DNA of 55,827 bases from Acidimicrobiia bacterium (GTDB lineage Bacteria; Actinomycetota; Acidimicrobiia; Acidimicrobiales; Poriferisodalaceae): contig JAJEBN010000079.1 in NCBI GenBank assembly GCA_022822525.1, positions 1 to 55,827 on the forward strand. Reading direction: 5' to 3'. Positions within the stretch are counted from its first letter, which is position 1. Every line of letters begins with the position of its first letter. A program made the position numbers and the translations under genes. Positions 18,874-26,950 of the stretch are shown here, in pieces. The notes beneath the pieces were generated by a model. It saw only the letters and a list, made by a program, of their open reading frames with translations, ran no database searches and was not told the origin of the DNA.

Positions 18874-19109
18874 TGCCGGTGCAGATCACGATCCGAAATG
18901 TGCCCGACGATGTACGCGACGAAATTGCAGCTCAGGCTGCGGAACGGCGCCAGTCGATGCAGGAGTACCTGCGGGGCGAGCTAGAGCGTCTCGCTGCGCG
19001 GCCCTCGGTGGAGTCCTGGCTGGCGGAGACCAGGCGCCGAGTCGAAGCTGCAGGTACTCGGGTATCGGCTGAGGAGATTCTTGCTGCGCGTCATGCCGAC
19101 CGCCGATGA
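18873..19109 (+). CDS. FitA/VapB-type ribbon-helix-helix antitoxin
   Basis: 78 residues. The N-terminus (VQITIRNVPDDVRDEIAAQA) followed by SMQEYLRGELERLA is the FitA-like ribbon-helix-helix DNA-binding domain. The C-terminal tail (WLAETRRRVEAAG) would wrap the toxin. The ATG at 18873 is preferred over an upstream in-frame codon because the family starts here. The stop overlaps the toxin start as ATGA, so the pair is translationally coupled and probably autoregulated through the repeats at 18844-18873. Confidence 0.87.
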   Translation: MPVQITIRNVPDDVRDEIAAQAAERRQSMQEYLRGELERLAARPSVESWLAETRRRVEAAGTRVSAEEILAARHADRR

Positions 19110-19513
19110 CATCGGTCATCGACTCATCGGTGCTGGTGGCAGTGCTCACAGACGCCGATAGCGACGGCCGCTGGGCGACAGCTCAGCTCACACCGACGCC
19201 GTTGGCGGCACCGTCAATGGTGATGGCTGAAGTTGCGAATGTCCTGCGACGCCTCGAAGACGGCCCGCAGCTCTCACGGTCAGAGTCGACGGTGGCGCTT
19301 CGGAGCCTTCGCCGGCTCGATATCGAGCTGTTCCCGTTCGCGCCGCTGGCAGATCGAGTTTGGGAGCTTCGTTTCAATCTCTCTGCCTACGACGCATGGT
19401 ATGTCGCGCTGGCTGAATCGCTCGGCTGGCCGCTGGTCACGCTTGACCGCAAGATGGCCGGTGCCAGCGGTACGCGGTGCGAATTCCGGGTCCCGCCGCA
19501 CCGGTCCGATTGA
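19106..19513 (+). CDS. PIN-domain toxin (FitB/VapC type)
   Basis: 135 residues. VIDSSVLVAVLTDAD carries the first acidic residue of the PIN nuclease, MVMAEVANVL the second acidic position, and LSAYDAWYVALAESLGWPL with LVTLDRKMAG the last acidic cluster. Family knowledge: PIN toxins are Mg2+-dependent RNases that cut tRNA or rRNA when the antitoxin is lost. It is coupled to the antitoxin by a 4-nt overlap. The target is unknown. Confidence 0.87.
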   Translation: MTSVIDSSVLVAVLTDADSDGRWATAQLTPTPLAAPSMVMAEVANVLRRLEDGPQLSRSESTVALRSLRRLDIELFPFAPLADRVWELRFNLSAYDAWYVALAESLGWPLVTLDRKMAGASGTRCEFRVPPHRSD

Positions 19514-19654
19514 GAACCGGAGCGACATACGACGACTTGCTCGCTGATGTCGTTGGCCAAGTGAAGGCAGTTCGCGACATCATCGTGGATGCTCTGGAGG
19601 ATCAGGCCTGAGCGAGCAGATGCGTGAGGCGTGCCGCTCGGCAAGGATGGCGGC

Positions 19655-20437
19655 ATGAGTTTGTTGTCGTTTGATTTGCCGTCGTTGGAGACGATTGAGC
19701 TGGAACCTGATGGGGAGACGCTTCGGGTGTGGCTGAACCGGCCGGAGTCGCGCAATGCGCACAACCAGCTGATGATCCGCGAGGTGGGGGATCTGTTCTT
19801 GGCACTGAACGGGCAGACGCAGTACCGGGTGGTGGTGCTTGGCGGGCGGGGAAAGTCGTTCTGTGCTGGTGCTGATCGCAAGGAGCGGCCGCCGGCTGCG
19901 GCGAACGACCGGGAGGCTCGCTACATCAATCAACTGGGGCGGCGGGCGGCCCGGGCCATCGAGGACTGCGAAGCGGTCACCATCGCTCGGGTGCACGGGC
20001 ATGCCATCGGCGGCGGGTGCTGCTTCGCCACGAGCTGCGACTTCCGCATCAGCGAGGCCGACGCCATGTGGTACGTGCCCGAGGTGGAGCTGGGCGTGCC
20101 GCTGCCGTGGGGCGCCACGCCCCGGTTGATCTCCGAGCTCGGCATGTCGCGGGCACGCCAGTTCGTGATGACCAGCGAACGCATCGACGGGCGCAAGGCC
20201 GCCGAGTGGGGATTGGCGCACGAAGTGTGCGATGGCCATGACGAGCTGGATGCGGCTGTCGAGCGCTGGGTGGCGCGCCTGCTTGACCTGCCGTCGCTGT
20301 CGGTGCAGATGGCCAAGCACCAACTGCGTGGCTACGCCCAGGTCACCCGGCTTGGTGATCTCTCCGAGTTCGACGGCGACGCCTCGGCCCGGTCCATCAC
20401 CAGCGACGACGCCCAAGCCCGCTTCGGCACGTTCTAG
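19655..20437 (+). CDS. Enoyl-CoA hydratase/isomerase family protein with altered catalytic position
   Basis: 260 residues of the crotonase fold. GRGKSFCAGADRKE supplies the first oxyanion strand and GHAIGGGCCFATSCDFR the second. The first catalytic Glu of enoyl-CoA hydratase (ELA in GGG-x-ELA) is replaced here: the motif reads GGGCCFA. The second Glu (VPEVELGVPLPWG) is kept. It may therefore be an isomerase, a thioesterase-like member or an unusual hydratase. AAGGA precedes the ATG at 19655. It converges with the CMD gene. Confidence 0.82.
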   Translation: MSLLSFDLPSLETIELEPDGETLRVWLNRPESRNAHNQLMIREVGDLFLALNGQTQYRVVVLGGRGKSFCAGADRKERPPAAANDREARYINQLGRRAARAIEDCEAVTIARVHGHAIGGGCCFATSCDFRISEADAMWYVPEVELGVPLPWGATPRLISELGMSRARQFVMTSERIDGRKAAEWGLAHEVCDGHDELDAAVERWVARLLDLPSLSVQMAKHQLRGYAQVTRLGDLSEFDGDASARSITSDDAQARFGTF

Positions 20438-20484
20438 CTGCGGGCATCGACTTCGCCGCAGTGTCAGCTGCGGGCATCGATCTT
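20436..20484. repeat. Short direct repeat at a convergent gene junction
   Basis: AGCTGCGGGCATCGA occurs at 20436-20450 and 20466-20480, a 30-bp period. It repeats the last codons of the leftward CMD gene in frame, so reading past its TGA would give the same 'DARS-stop' ending again. It looks like a small tandem duplication of the 3' end. Confidence 0.6.
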
Positions 20485-21306
20485 GTCGTAGGCCTTCTTC
20501 ATTGCTTGGTAGCCCTCGACCGCGCGGGGGATGCCGCCGTAGATGGTCATCTGCACCATGATCTCCTCGATCTCGGTGCGTGACAGCCCGTGGTTGAGAC
20601 CTGCCGGCACGTGGAATGCCAGCTCGTCGACACGGCTCAGCACCGTCAGGATCGCAATGACCACGATGCTGCGATCACGCCGGGACAGCTCATCCCGTGA
20701 CCAGAGGTCGCCGAACGCCCAGTGATAGGCGATGCGCCCGACCTCGCCGAGGTGCTCGACGAGGCGTGCCATGTCCTCGGCGGGATCGCTCGACGCCCGG
20801 CCGGCAGTGAGCGTTGCGCGTACCTCAGCGGCCCGTCGCTCCCGTTCATCGTCGTCAAGTTCGGCGGCGCCCGAGCGTTCGGGCAGCCGATCGACGCCGT
20901 CCAGTGTCCGGAAGCGGTCGTCGACCACACGCGACGCCGCCATCGCCATCGGGAAGCCGGCGTAGGCGGCCACCTGAATCAGGGTCTCCTCGATCTCGGA
21001 CCGTGTCAGTCCATGGTTCAGCCCCACTTCGGTGTGCAGCGACAGCTCTTCGCTCGAACCGATCGTGGCGAGCACTGTGATCACGATGAGGCTGCGGTCC
21101 CGGCGTGACAGTTGCGGCCGCGACCACACGTCGCCCATCACCACGTCGAATGCGAACGTGCCGAGTGACCCCAGACGACGGGTCATCGCGCGCTGCGCCC
21201 GGTCGGCATCCACCTCGCCGTTGGTGAAGCGCTCGAACACTTCGAGTGCGGCGGCGCGCCGCTCGGCGTGCGTGCGTGATCCTGCGCTTGTCTCGGTCGT
21301 CGCCAT
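20464..21306 (-). CDS. Carboxymuconolactone-decarboxylase-family protein, two domains
   Basis: About 280 residues built from two copies of the CMD fold. The first contains WSRPQLSRRDRSLIVITVLA and LHTEVGLNHGLTRSEIEE, the second WSRDELSRRDRSIVVIAIL and FHVPAGLNHGLSRTEIEE. The His and NHG positions are kept, and no CxxC peroxidase pair is present, so this is the gamma-CMD type rather than AhpD. The function could be lactone decarboxylation or something else. The start is set at the ATG at 21306, two codons inside an alternative. Confidence 0.83.
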   Translation of the reverse strand: MATTETSAGSRTHAERRAAALEVFERFTNGEVDADRAQRAMTRRLGSLGTFAFDVVMGDVWSRPQLSRRDRSLIVITVLATIGSSEELSLHTEVGLNHGLTRSEIEETLIQVAAYAGFPMAMAASRVVDDRFRTLDGVDRLPERSGAAELDDDERERRAAEVRATLTAGRASSDPAEDMARLVEHLGEVGRIAYHWAFGDLWSRDELSRRDRSIVVIAILTVLSRVDELAFHVPAGLNHGLSRTEIEEIMVQMTIYGGIPRAVEGYQAMKKAYDKIDARS

Positions 21307-21432
21307 GTTCACTCCCCGTGCCGGTCGATTCGCGTCTCGACGCCCGACATCATCGCCGCGATCGTGCCCGTCGTGCCCGACTTGCCAGCGTGCGCCGCAG
21401 GCCCGCCGCTCGAAGCGAGCCCAATACCGCGG

Positions 21433-22275
21433 CTACAGCTCGCCGGGTTCCTTGCCGGGCAAGTAGGTGACCGGCAGCCTCGTCAGGCGCCGCACCCGCG
21501 AGGGCAGGTCGGCCCCCACCAGCCGGGACGCCCCCGCAGGAAGCGTCGACAGGATGATCCCGTCGAAGCTGGCCCGTGACAGCACCGCCTGGATCGCCCG
21601 CATCGGATCGGGGTCGCCCAGTTCGCCGGTGGCCGCGTACGACGCCGCGGCGATCTTCAAGAGCTGGGCATCCAGCCGCTTCTGTGCCTGCTCCATGCCC
21701 AGCGTGTCGGGACCGAGGTAGTCAGCCGCAGGCACATGCTCGGACGGGATGCCTGTGACCGGGTCGGCCGCCAGCATCGACAACCGCCGGGCCCGGGCAT
21801 AACTCTTCGAATGCGTCATCGGCACCAGCAGGTGGAACTCGCACGGGCCGTGACTGTTCAGGCGCTCGATTTCCGCAACGACCTCGCCGGTGCCCAGCGT
21901 CTGGTTGGCCACGATGAGCCAGCGGGTCACCTCCACATCCGGCGCACCGGGCGTCAGGCCGGGCCGCATCCGGTCGACCTGGAAGGCAAGGCGCAGCTTG
22001 ATGCGGTACAGCGCGATCTCGCCGTCTACGAGCATCACGTCGCGTTCCTCGACATGGGCCACCGACAGGTCGCGGATCGTCTTGGTGGCCTCGGCCACAC
22101 CGCGCCGCGCGGCATCCTCCCAGGAGATCCGACTCGCCGCGACCAGCGTGACGACCTTCTCGACCGAGTTGCGGTTGCGTTGGGGTGCTTCGTTCAAGAT
22201 TCGAACCCGTTCGCTTGACGGCTCGTCCTGGTAGGCGGAGAGCGATGTGCTTCGGTGGGGCAGACTGTAGGGCAC
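21433..22275 (-). CDS. Dodecin-like domain fused to a C-terminal universal-stress-like domain
   Basis: About 280 residues, start uncertain (GTG at 22275, or TTG at 22197). Residues about 35-100 (VEKVVTLVAASRISWEDAA and AEATKTIRDLSVAHVEERDV) match the small dodecin fold and are paralogous to the stand-alone dodecin on the opposite strand. The remainder has an alpha/beta pattern: RWLIVANQTLGTGEVVAEI, FHLLVPMTHSKSYARARRLS, and near the end SFDGIILSTLPAGASR. This looks like a Usp-type nucleotide-binding fold, which is inference. The dodecin tryptophan that stacks on flavin is absent. The two genes are divergent. Confidence 0.65.
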   Translation of the reverse strand: MPYSLPHRSTSLSAYQDEPSSERVRILNEAPQRNRNSVEKVVTLVAASRISWEDAARRGVAEATKTIRDLSVAHVEERDVMLVDGEIALYRIKLRLAFQVDRMRPGLTPGAPDVEVTRWLIVANQTLGTGEVVAEIERLNSHGPCEFHLLVPMTHSKSYARARRLSMLAADPVTGIPSEHVPAADYLGPDTLGMEQAQKRLDAQLLKIAAASYAATGELGDPDPMRAIQAVLSRASFDGIILSTLPAGASRLVGADLPSRVRRLTRLPVTYLPGKEPGEL

Positions 22276-22325
22276 ACCGCGAACGTGCGACACATTGCGC
22301 GTCCGAGGGGTCCAAGGAGGATTCA

Positions 22326-22535
22326 ATGAGCAGCGTCTACAACGTGATCGAGCTGATCGGCACGAGCGACGAGTCGTGGGAGAAGGCGACGCAGAACGCG
22401 ATCACCGAGGCCTCCAAGACTCTGCGGGATCTCCGGGTCGCAGAGGTAGTCGAACAGGACGTCGTGATCGAAGGGGGCGCCATCGCGGCGTTCCGCACCA
22501 AGGTCCGGCTGTCGTTCAAGCACGAGTCGCCTTGA
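22326..22535 (+). CDS. Dodecin family protein
   Basis: 69 residues, the size of a stand-alone dodecin subunit: VYNVIELIGTSDESWEKA, ITEASKTLRDLRVAEVVEQD, then a C-terminal strand FRTKVRLSFKHE. A perfect AAGGAGG lies 6 nt before the ATG. Family knowledge: dodecins form 12-mers that store flavin or CoA. The conserved flavin-stacking Trp of flavin dodecins (as in LDWFEV) is replaced here (LRVAEV), so flavin binding is doubtful. Its stop overlaps the start of the following CoA-transferase (TTGA). Confidence 0.85.
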   Translation: MSSVYNVIELIGTSDESWEKATQNAITEASKTLRDLRVAEVVEQDVVIEGGAIAAFRTKVRLSFKHESP

Positions 22536-24979
22536 GTCGCTGCCTGCTCTCCATCGCGATCCTCCCGCGCGGTCGCGGGGGAGCGCGCGGCCTCGGCGGC
22601 ATCCGCGTCGTCGAGATGGGGCAGATGGTGGCTGCGCCGTGGACGGCCAAGCTCCTCGCCGATCTCGGCGCGGATGTCGTCAAGGTGGAGCCTCCCGGCG
22701 GTGATCGGGCGCGCCGGCGGGGGCCATTCCCGTCGCGCGAAACCGTCCCGGATCCGATGGGCGGGCTGTTCGCGGCAATCAACACGAACAAGCGCGGCGT
22801 CGTCGCAGACCTCGCCCAGCCCGACGGCCGCGCGGCGCTGCAGCAGCTGCTCGCCGATGCGGACCTGTTCATCCACGACCTGACTCCCGCAACCGCAGCG
22901 GCCCACAGCCTGACGCCGGCGTCGTTGCGTTCACGGCATCCGTCGTTGGTGACGATGTCGATCACACCCTTCGGGCAGACCGGGCCGTACGCAAATTGGC
23001 GCGCGGAAGAGCTGCAAGTGGTTCACGGCGGCGGCTGGGGCTGGCTGACTCCTGGCTGTGTGGCCGATCCCGAGCTTGCCCCACTGAAGCCCTACGGCCA
23101 CCAGGCGGCCTTCCAATCGGGGTTCGCGGCTGCCTGCGCCTCGCTGGCCGCCGTCGACCGAGCACAGCGCACCGGCCACGGCGAGCACATCGACTTCGCC
23201 CAGATGTCCTACGTCGTGGGGATGCTGGAAGCAGCGTTCATCATCTGGTCCTACACGGGCGACATCCCCAGCCGGCTGGGAGCACGGATTCTCAACCCGT
23301 GGGGCATCTTCCCGACCAACGACGGGCACATCTTCCTGGTGTGCGTCGAAGCCGACCAATGGGAGCGGCTGAAGGACTTCATGGGCCGGCCGGAATGGGC
23401 CGACATGGACCTCTTCGACACCCTCGAAGGCCGCTTCGAGAACGAAGACCTGCTGCGCATGTGGCTCGGCGAGTGGATCGCTGCGCAACCGGTGATGGAT
23501 CTGTTCCATCGAGGCCAGGCGGAGCGGCTGGCGTTTGCTCCCGTCAACACGGTGGCCCAGATGGCCGCCGACCCGCACTTGGCCGCCCGAGACTTCCTGG
23601 TCACCTACGACCAGCCGGGTCTGGGCGGCATCACCGTGCCCGGCGCGCCCTCCCGGCTGACCAATCAGTGGTGGTCCATCCGCCGACCAGCGCCTTCGCT
23701 GGGCGAGCACAACGGCGCCCGATTCGGCAGCTCGACGGTCTCGGCGTCTTCCCGACCTGCTGCGGAGGCGACTGATCGGCCGCTTGACGGTGTCACCGTG
23801 GCCGATTTCAGCTGGGTCTGGGCCGGCCCGTTTTGCACGATGCACCTCGCCCACCTCGGCGCCACCGTCATCAAGATCGAATCGTCGGCCAGGCCCGACC
23901 TGGGTCGGCGACTGCCCACCCAATCGGTGCGTCACGAACCGACGCTCGACACCAACGGCTACTTCAACCAGTACGGCCAGGGCAAGAACAGCATCACCAT
24001 CGACATGGGCACCGCCGAGGGTCGTTCGCTGGCAAAGCGTCTGGCATTGCACTGCGACCTGGTGGTGTCCAACTACGCCACCGGCGTCATGGACGAGTGG
24101 GGCCTCGGCTACGAGGCACTGGCCGCCGAACGCCCCGACGTAATCGTGGGCGCAATCAGCGGGTACGGCCACCACGGGCCGTACAGGTCGTACATGGGCT
24201 ACGGGCCCACCACCGGGCCGCTGTCGGGCTTGGCCTCGATGACGGGCTACCCGGGCAGCGATGCCGACGAGTTGGGGGTGTCGCTCGGCGACCCCGCCGC
24301 CGGCATCGCCACGGCCTATGCGCTCGTGGCCGCCCTGGTTGCCAGGCGGCGCACCGGCGAGGGGCAATTCGTCGACACCTCCATGTGGGAGGCCACCACC
24401 GCCTGCACGGCCGAGGGCTGGATGGAGTGGGTGCTCAGCGGCTCGCAGCCGTCGCCGATGGGCAACTGGGATCCGCTGTGGTCGCCGCACAACCTGTACC
24501 GCTGCGCCGGCGATGACGACTGGGTGGCCATCTGCTGTACCGACGAGGCCGAATGGGCGGCGCTGGCGCGTGTCGTCGGCATCGACGGCGGCGATGAGCG
24601 CTTCGTGACAGCAGCGGCTCGGAAAGCCGGCGAGGCCGAGCTCGACAAGCTCATCGGCGCGTGGACCCGCGAGCGAGACCAGTGGGATGTCACTGAACTG
24701 CTGCAAGAGGCAGGAGTGCCGGCGCTCCCCTCGCTCAGCGCTCGGTCACTCGAGGAAAACCCCCACATAGCTGCCCGTGGCCTCATCGAGCGCCTCGAGC
24801 ATCCCGTCGTCGGCCAGATGAGCCATGTCGGCATCCCCTGGCTGCTGACCGATGGCACAAATGGCGTGCGCTCGCCCGCCCCCACCCTCGGCCAGCACAC
24901 CCACGAAGTGCTCACCGACGTTCTGGGCCTGAGCGAGGCCGAGATCGCAGCGCTCGACGCGGCAGGCGCCCTGCGCTGA
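22532..24979 (+). CDS. Two-lobed CaiB/BaiF-type CoA-transferase fusion
   Basis: About 815 residues made of two full class III CoA-transferase units. The first has IRVVEMGQMVAAPWTAKLLA, LGADVVKVEPPGGD, SITPFGQTGPYANW and the catalytic Asp in GEHIDFAQMSYV. The second starts near residue 420 with GVTVADFSWVWAGPFCTMHL and has its Asp in GQFVDTSMWEA. Family members move CoA between acids, and single units normally dimerise, so the fusion may form an intramolecular dimer. The start is a TTG overlapping the dodecin stop; an ATG at 22616 falls inside the domain and is less likely. Confidence 0.83.
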   Translation: MSRCLLSIAILPRGRGGARGLGGIRVVEMGQMVAAPWTAKLLADLGADVVKVEPPGGDRARRRGPFPSRETVPDPMGGLFAAINTNKRGVVADLAQPDGRAALQQLLADADLFIHDLTPATAAAHSLTPASLRSRHPSLVTMSITPFGQTGPYANWRAEELQVVHGGGWGWLTPGCVADPELAPLKPYGHQAAFQSGFAAACASLAAVDRAQRTGHGEHIDFAQMSYVVGMLEAAFIIWSYTGDIPSRLGARILNPWGIFPTNDGHIFLVCVEADQWERLKDFMGRPEWADMDLFDTLEGRFENEDLLRMWLGEWIAAQPVMDLFHRGQAERLAFAPVNTVAQMAADPHLAARDFLVTYDQPGLGGITVPGAPSRLTNQWWSIRRPAPSLGEHNGARFGSSTVSASSRPAAEATDRPLDGVTVADFSWVWAGPFCTMHLAHLGATVIKIESSARPDLGRRLPTQSVRHEPTLDTNGYFNQYGQGKNSITIDMGTAEGRSLAKRLALHCDLVVSNYATGVMDEWGLGYEALAAERPDVIVGAISGYGHHGPYRSYMGYGPTTGPLSGLASMTGYPGSDADELGVSLGDPAAGIATAYALVAALVARRRTGEGQFVDTSMWEATTACTAEGWMEWVLSGSQPSPMGNWDPLWSPHNLYRCAGDDDWVAICCTDEAEWAALARVVGIDGGDERFVTAAARKAGEAELDKLIGAWTRERDQWDVTELLQEAGVPALPSLSARSLEENPHIAARGLIERLEHPVVGQMSHVGIPWLLTDGTNGVRSPAPTLGQHTHEVLTDVLGLSEAEIAALDAAGALR

Positions 24980-24982
24980 GCG

Positions 24983-25777
24983 CTACTCGGGCCAGTCGGT
25001 GAGGGTGACGACGTCGAAGGTTGCACCGACGGGGTCGGCGATCGTGGCCATACGGCCCGGGCCCCAGTCGAAGGGCGGCACGATCACGTTGCCGCCGTTG
25101 GCCGTCGCCGCAGCGCAGGCGGCATCGACGTCGTTCACCCCGAAGCTCACACGCCAGTGCGGCGGCACACCGGGCGGAGGCGCCAGCGACGTGCTCGCCA
25201 CCGGGTCTCCGTCGAGCGTGAACACTGTCGGAGAGTCGGGCACGCCGTCCATCGTTCCCGCTTCCCAGCCGAACAGCTCGCAGTAGAAGGCCTCCGCGGC
25301 CTCGTTGTCGTGCGTGGCGACCTCGGCCCAGGTGAACGCACCTGGGGCGTTCACGATTCCCGCACCTATTGCGCTGAGCGGTTGCCACGTGCAGAACACG
25401 GCGCCCGTGGGGTCGGCAGCAATCACCATGCGGCCGGCGGCATCCGGACCGGGCTCGGGCACGTCGATGGCCGGTCGCATGACCGCTCCGCCGACCGCCG
25501 CAACCTGGCCGGCGAACTCGTCGGCATCGTCGATGGTGACGTAGACGTTCCAGCAGGGCGGCACGCCCTCGCTGAGCATCTCGGGGGGCATGTCGAATAC
25601 GCCGGCGGCAGGATGCCCGTCCACAACGGCCATGACGTAGTTGATCTCGCCGGTGGGGTCGCGCTCGTAGTCCCAGCCCATGACCGCCCCGTAGAAGTCG
25701 ATGGCGCCCTCCACATCGGTGGTCGCCAAGTCGACCCAGGATGGAGTCCCCGCCGCGTGGCTTTCTCGTATCGGCAT
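24983..25777 (-). CDS. VOC-superfamily protein with two glyoxalase-like domains
   Basis: 264 residues with two repeats of the betaalpha-beta3 VOC module: TPSWVDLATTDVEGAIDFYG then, near residue 137, GAFTWAEVATHDNEAAEAFY. Each ends with a DPTGA or DPVGA segment typical of this group. Similar two-module proteins in actinobacteria are annotated as glyoxalase/bleomycin-resistance or CFP30-like hydroxylases. The ligand is unknown. It converges tightly with the CoA-transferase fusion (3 nt apart). Confidence 0.85.
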   Translation of the reverse strand: MPIRESHAAGTPSWVDLATTDVEGAIDFYGAVMGWDYERDPTGEINYVMAVVDGHPAAGVFDMPPEMLSEGVPPCWNVYVTIDDADEFAGQVAAVGGAVMRPAIDVPEPGPDAAGRMVIAADPTGAVFCTWQPLSAIGAGIVNAPGAFTWAEVATHDNEAAEAFYCELFGWEAGTMDGVPDSPTVFTLDGDPVASTSLAPPPGVPPHWRVSFGVNDVDAACAAATANGGNVIVPPFDWGPGRMATIADPVGATFDVVTLTDWPE

Positions 25778-25832
25778 GTCTTCCGTCGCTCCTCGTTGTT
25801 CTTGCTGCGTCGGTCTCGTCGGTCGGTTTCCC

Positions 25833-26822
25833 TCAGCCGGATTCGGGGGCTGCGAGGGCGCGCCGCATCGCGATGGCCGTGAGTTCCTGAGCTTCGTGGG
25901 CTTGGTTCAAGAAGCGGGTCATGCCGAAGAAACCGTGGAACTGGCCCGGGTACTCGATGAGCGTGGTGGGCACTCCGGCATCGGCGAGCTTCTGTGCGTA
26001 CTCGACGCCCTCGTCGCGCAGCGGGTCGTGACCGGCCACGATGACGAAGGCGGGCGCTGCGCCCGACGGGTCGTCGACAGCGAGCGGAGCTGCATAGGGA
26101 TTGGCTCGTTCCGATGACGGGCAGTAGAGATCGTCGAACCAGGCCATCGTGTCGCGGGTCAGCAGGTAGCCCTCGGCGTTGGCAACCATCGAGTGGGTGT
26201 CGCGGTCGAAATCGGTCACCGGGTAGATGAGCACCTGCAGCGCAGGCTGGCCGCAAGCGTCGCCGTTGGCTGCGCCGTCGCGGCACATGAGCGCAACAGC
26301 GGCGGCGAGATTGCCGCCCGCGCTGTCGCCGCCGATCGCCACCCGAGCCGGGTCGATGCCCAGATCGCTGGCATTGTCGATCACCCATTGCGTGGCAGCG
26401 CAGCAGTCATCAGCCGGGGCTGGGAACGGATGCTCGGGTGCGAGGCGGTAGTCGACCGACACCGTCACGACTCCGGCCAGCATCGTGAGGGCACGGCATG
26501 TGCGGTCGTGTGTCTCGATGCTGCCGACGACCCAGCCGCCGCCGTGGAAGTACACGAGGCAGCCGAGTGCACCGCTCGCGTCAGCAGTGGCCGCGCCGTC
26601 GCCGGGCCGGTAGATCCGCACGGCGATGTCGTTGCCGTCGGGGCCGGGGATCGTCCGGTCCTCGGTGCCTGCGACCTCGACGAATTCGCCGGCGGGCGGC
26701 ATCTCCTCGAAGCCCGCCCGGGCCCGTTCGTAACCGACATCCTCGAATGACGGTCGGCCCAGAGCGTTCAGCTGGTCGATGACTTGGGATGCTTCTGCTT
26801 CAAGTGTCACGGCGCGCAGCAT
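25833..26822 (-). CDS. Hormone-sensitive-lipase-type alpha/beta hydrolase (esterase)
   Basis: 329 residues. VYFHGGGWVVGS is the HGGG oxyanion motif of the HSL family. The nucleophile elbow is GGDSAGGNLA. VAGHDPLRDEG holds the acid and YPGQFHGFF the catalytic His. These identify a carboxylesterase acting on short-chain esters or lactones. The leftward start at 26822 faces the divergent amidohydrolase, with about 130 bp between them for both promoters. Confidence 0.9.
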   Translation of the reverse strand: MLRAVTLEAEASQVIDQLNALGRPSFEDVGYERARAGFEEMPPAGEFVEVAGTEDRTIPGPDGNDIAVRIYRPGDGAATADASGALGCLVYFHGGGWVVGSIETHDRTCRALTMLAGVVTVSVDYRLAPEHPFPAPADDCCAATQWVIDNASDLGIDPARVAIGGDSAGGNLAAAVALMCRDGAANGDACGQPALQVLIYPVTDFDRDTHSMVANAEGYLLTRDTMAWFDDLYCPSSERANPYAAPLAVDDPSGAAPAFVIVAGHDPLRDEGVEYAQKLADAGVPTTLIEYPGQFHGFFGMTRFLNQAHEAQELTAIAMRRALAAPESG

Positions 26823-26950
26823 AAGACGCTGGGCGGGAGCCTGGCGGGGCTGGTGCTGGCCGGGCGTTCGCCGGTGACCCTGTGTCGGCTGCCGTACGCT
26901 GATGCGGGCACGGCCGCGGGCGAACGCGGCGGCGATGACGGGGGCATGAC

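Noticed and set aside
19510..19612. A 33-codon frame (TTG start) after the FitB toxin
   Set aside because: Protein-like in composition (DDLLADVVGQVKAVRD) but with no ribosome-binding site or family; too short to claim.
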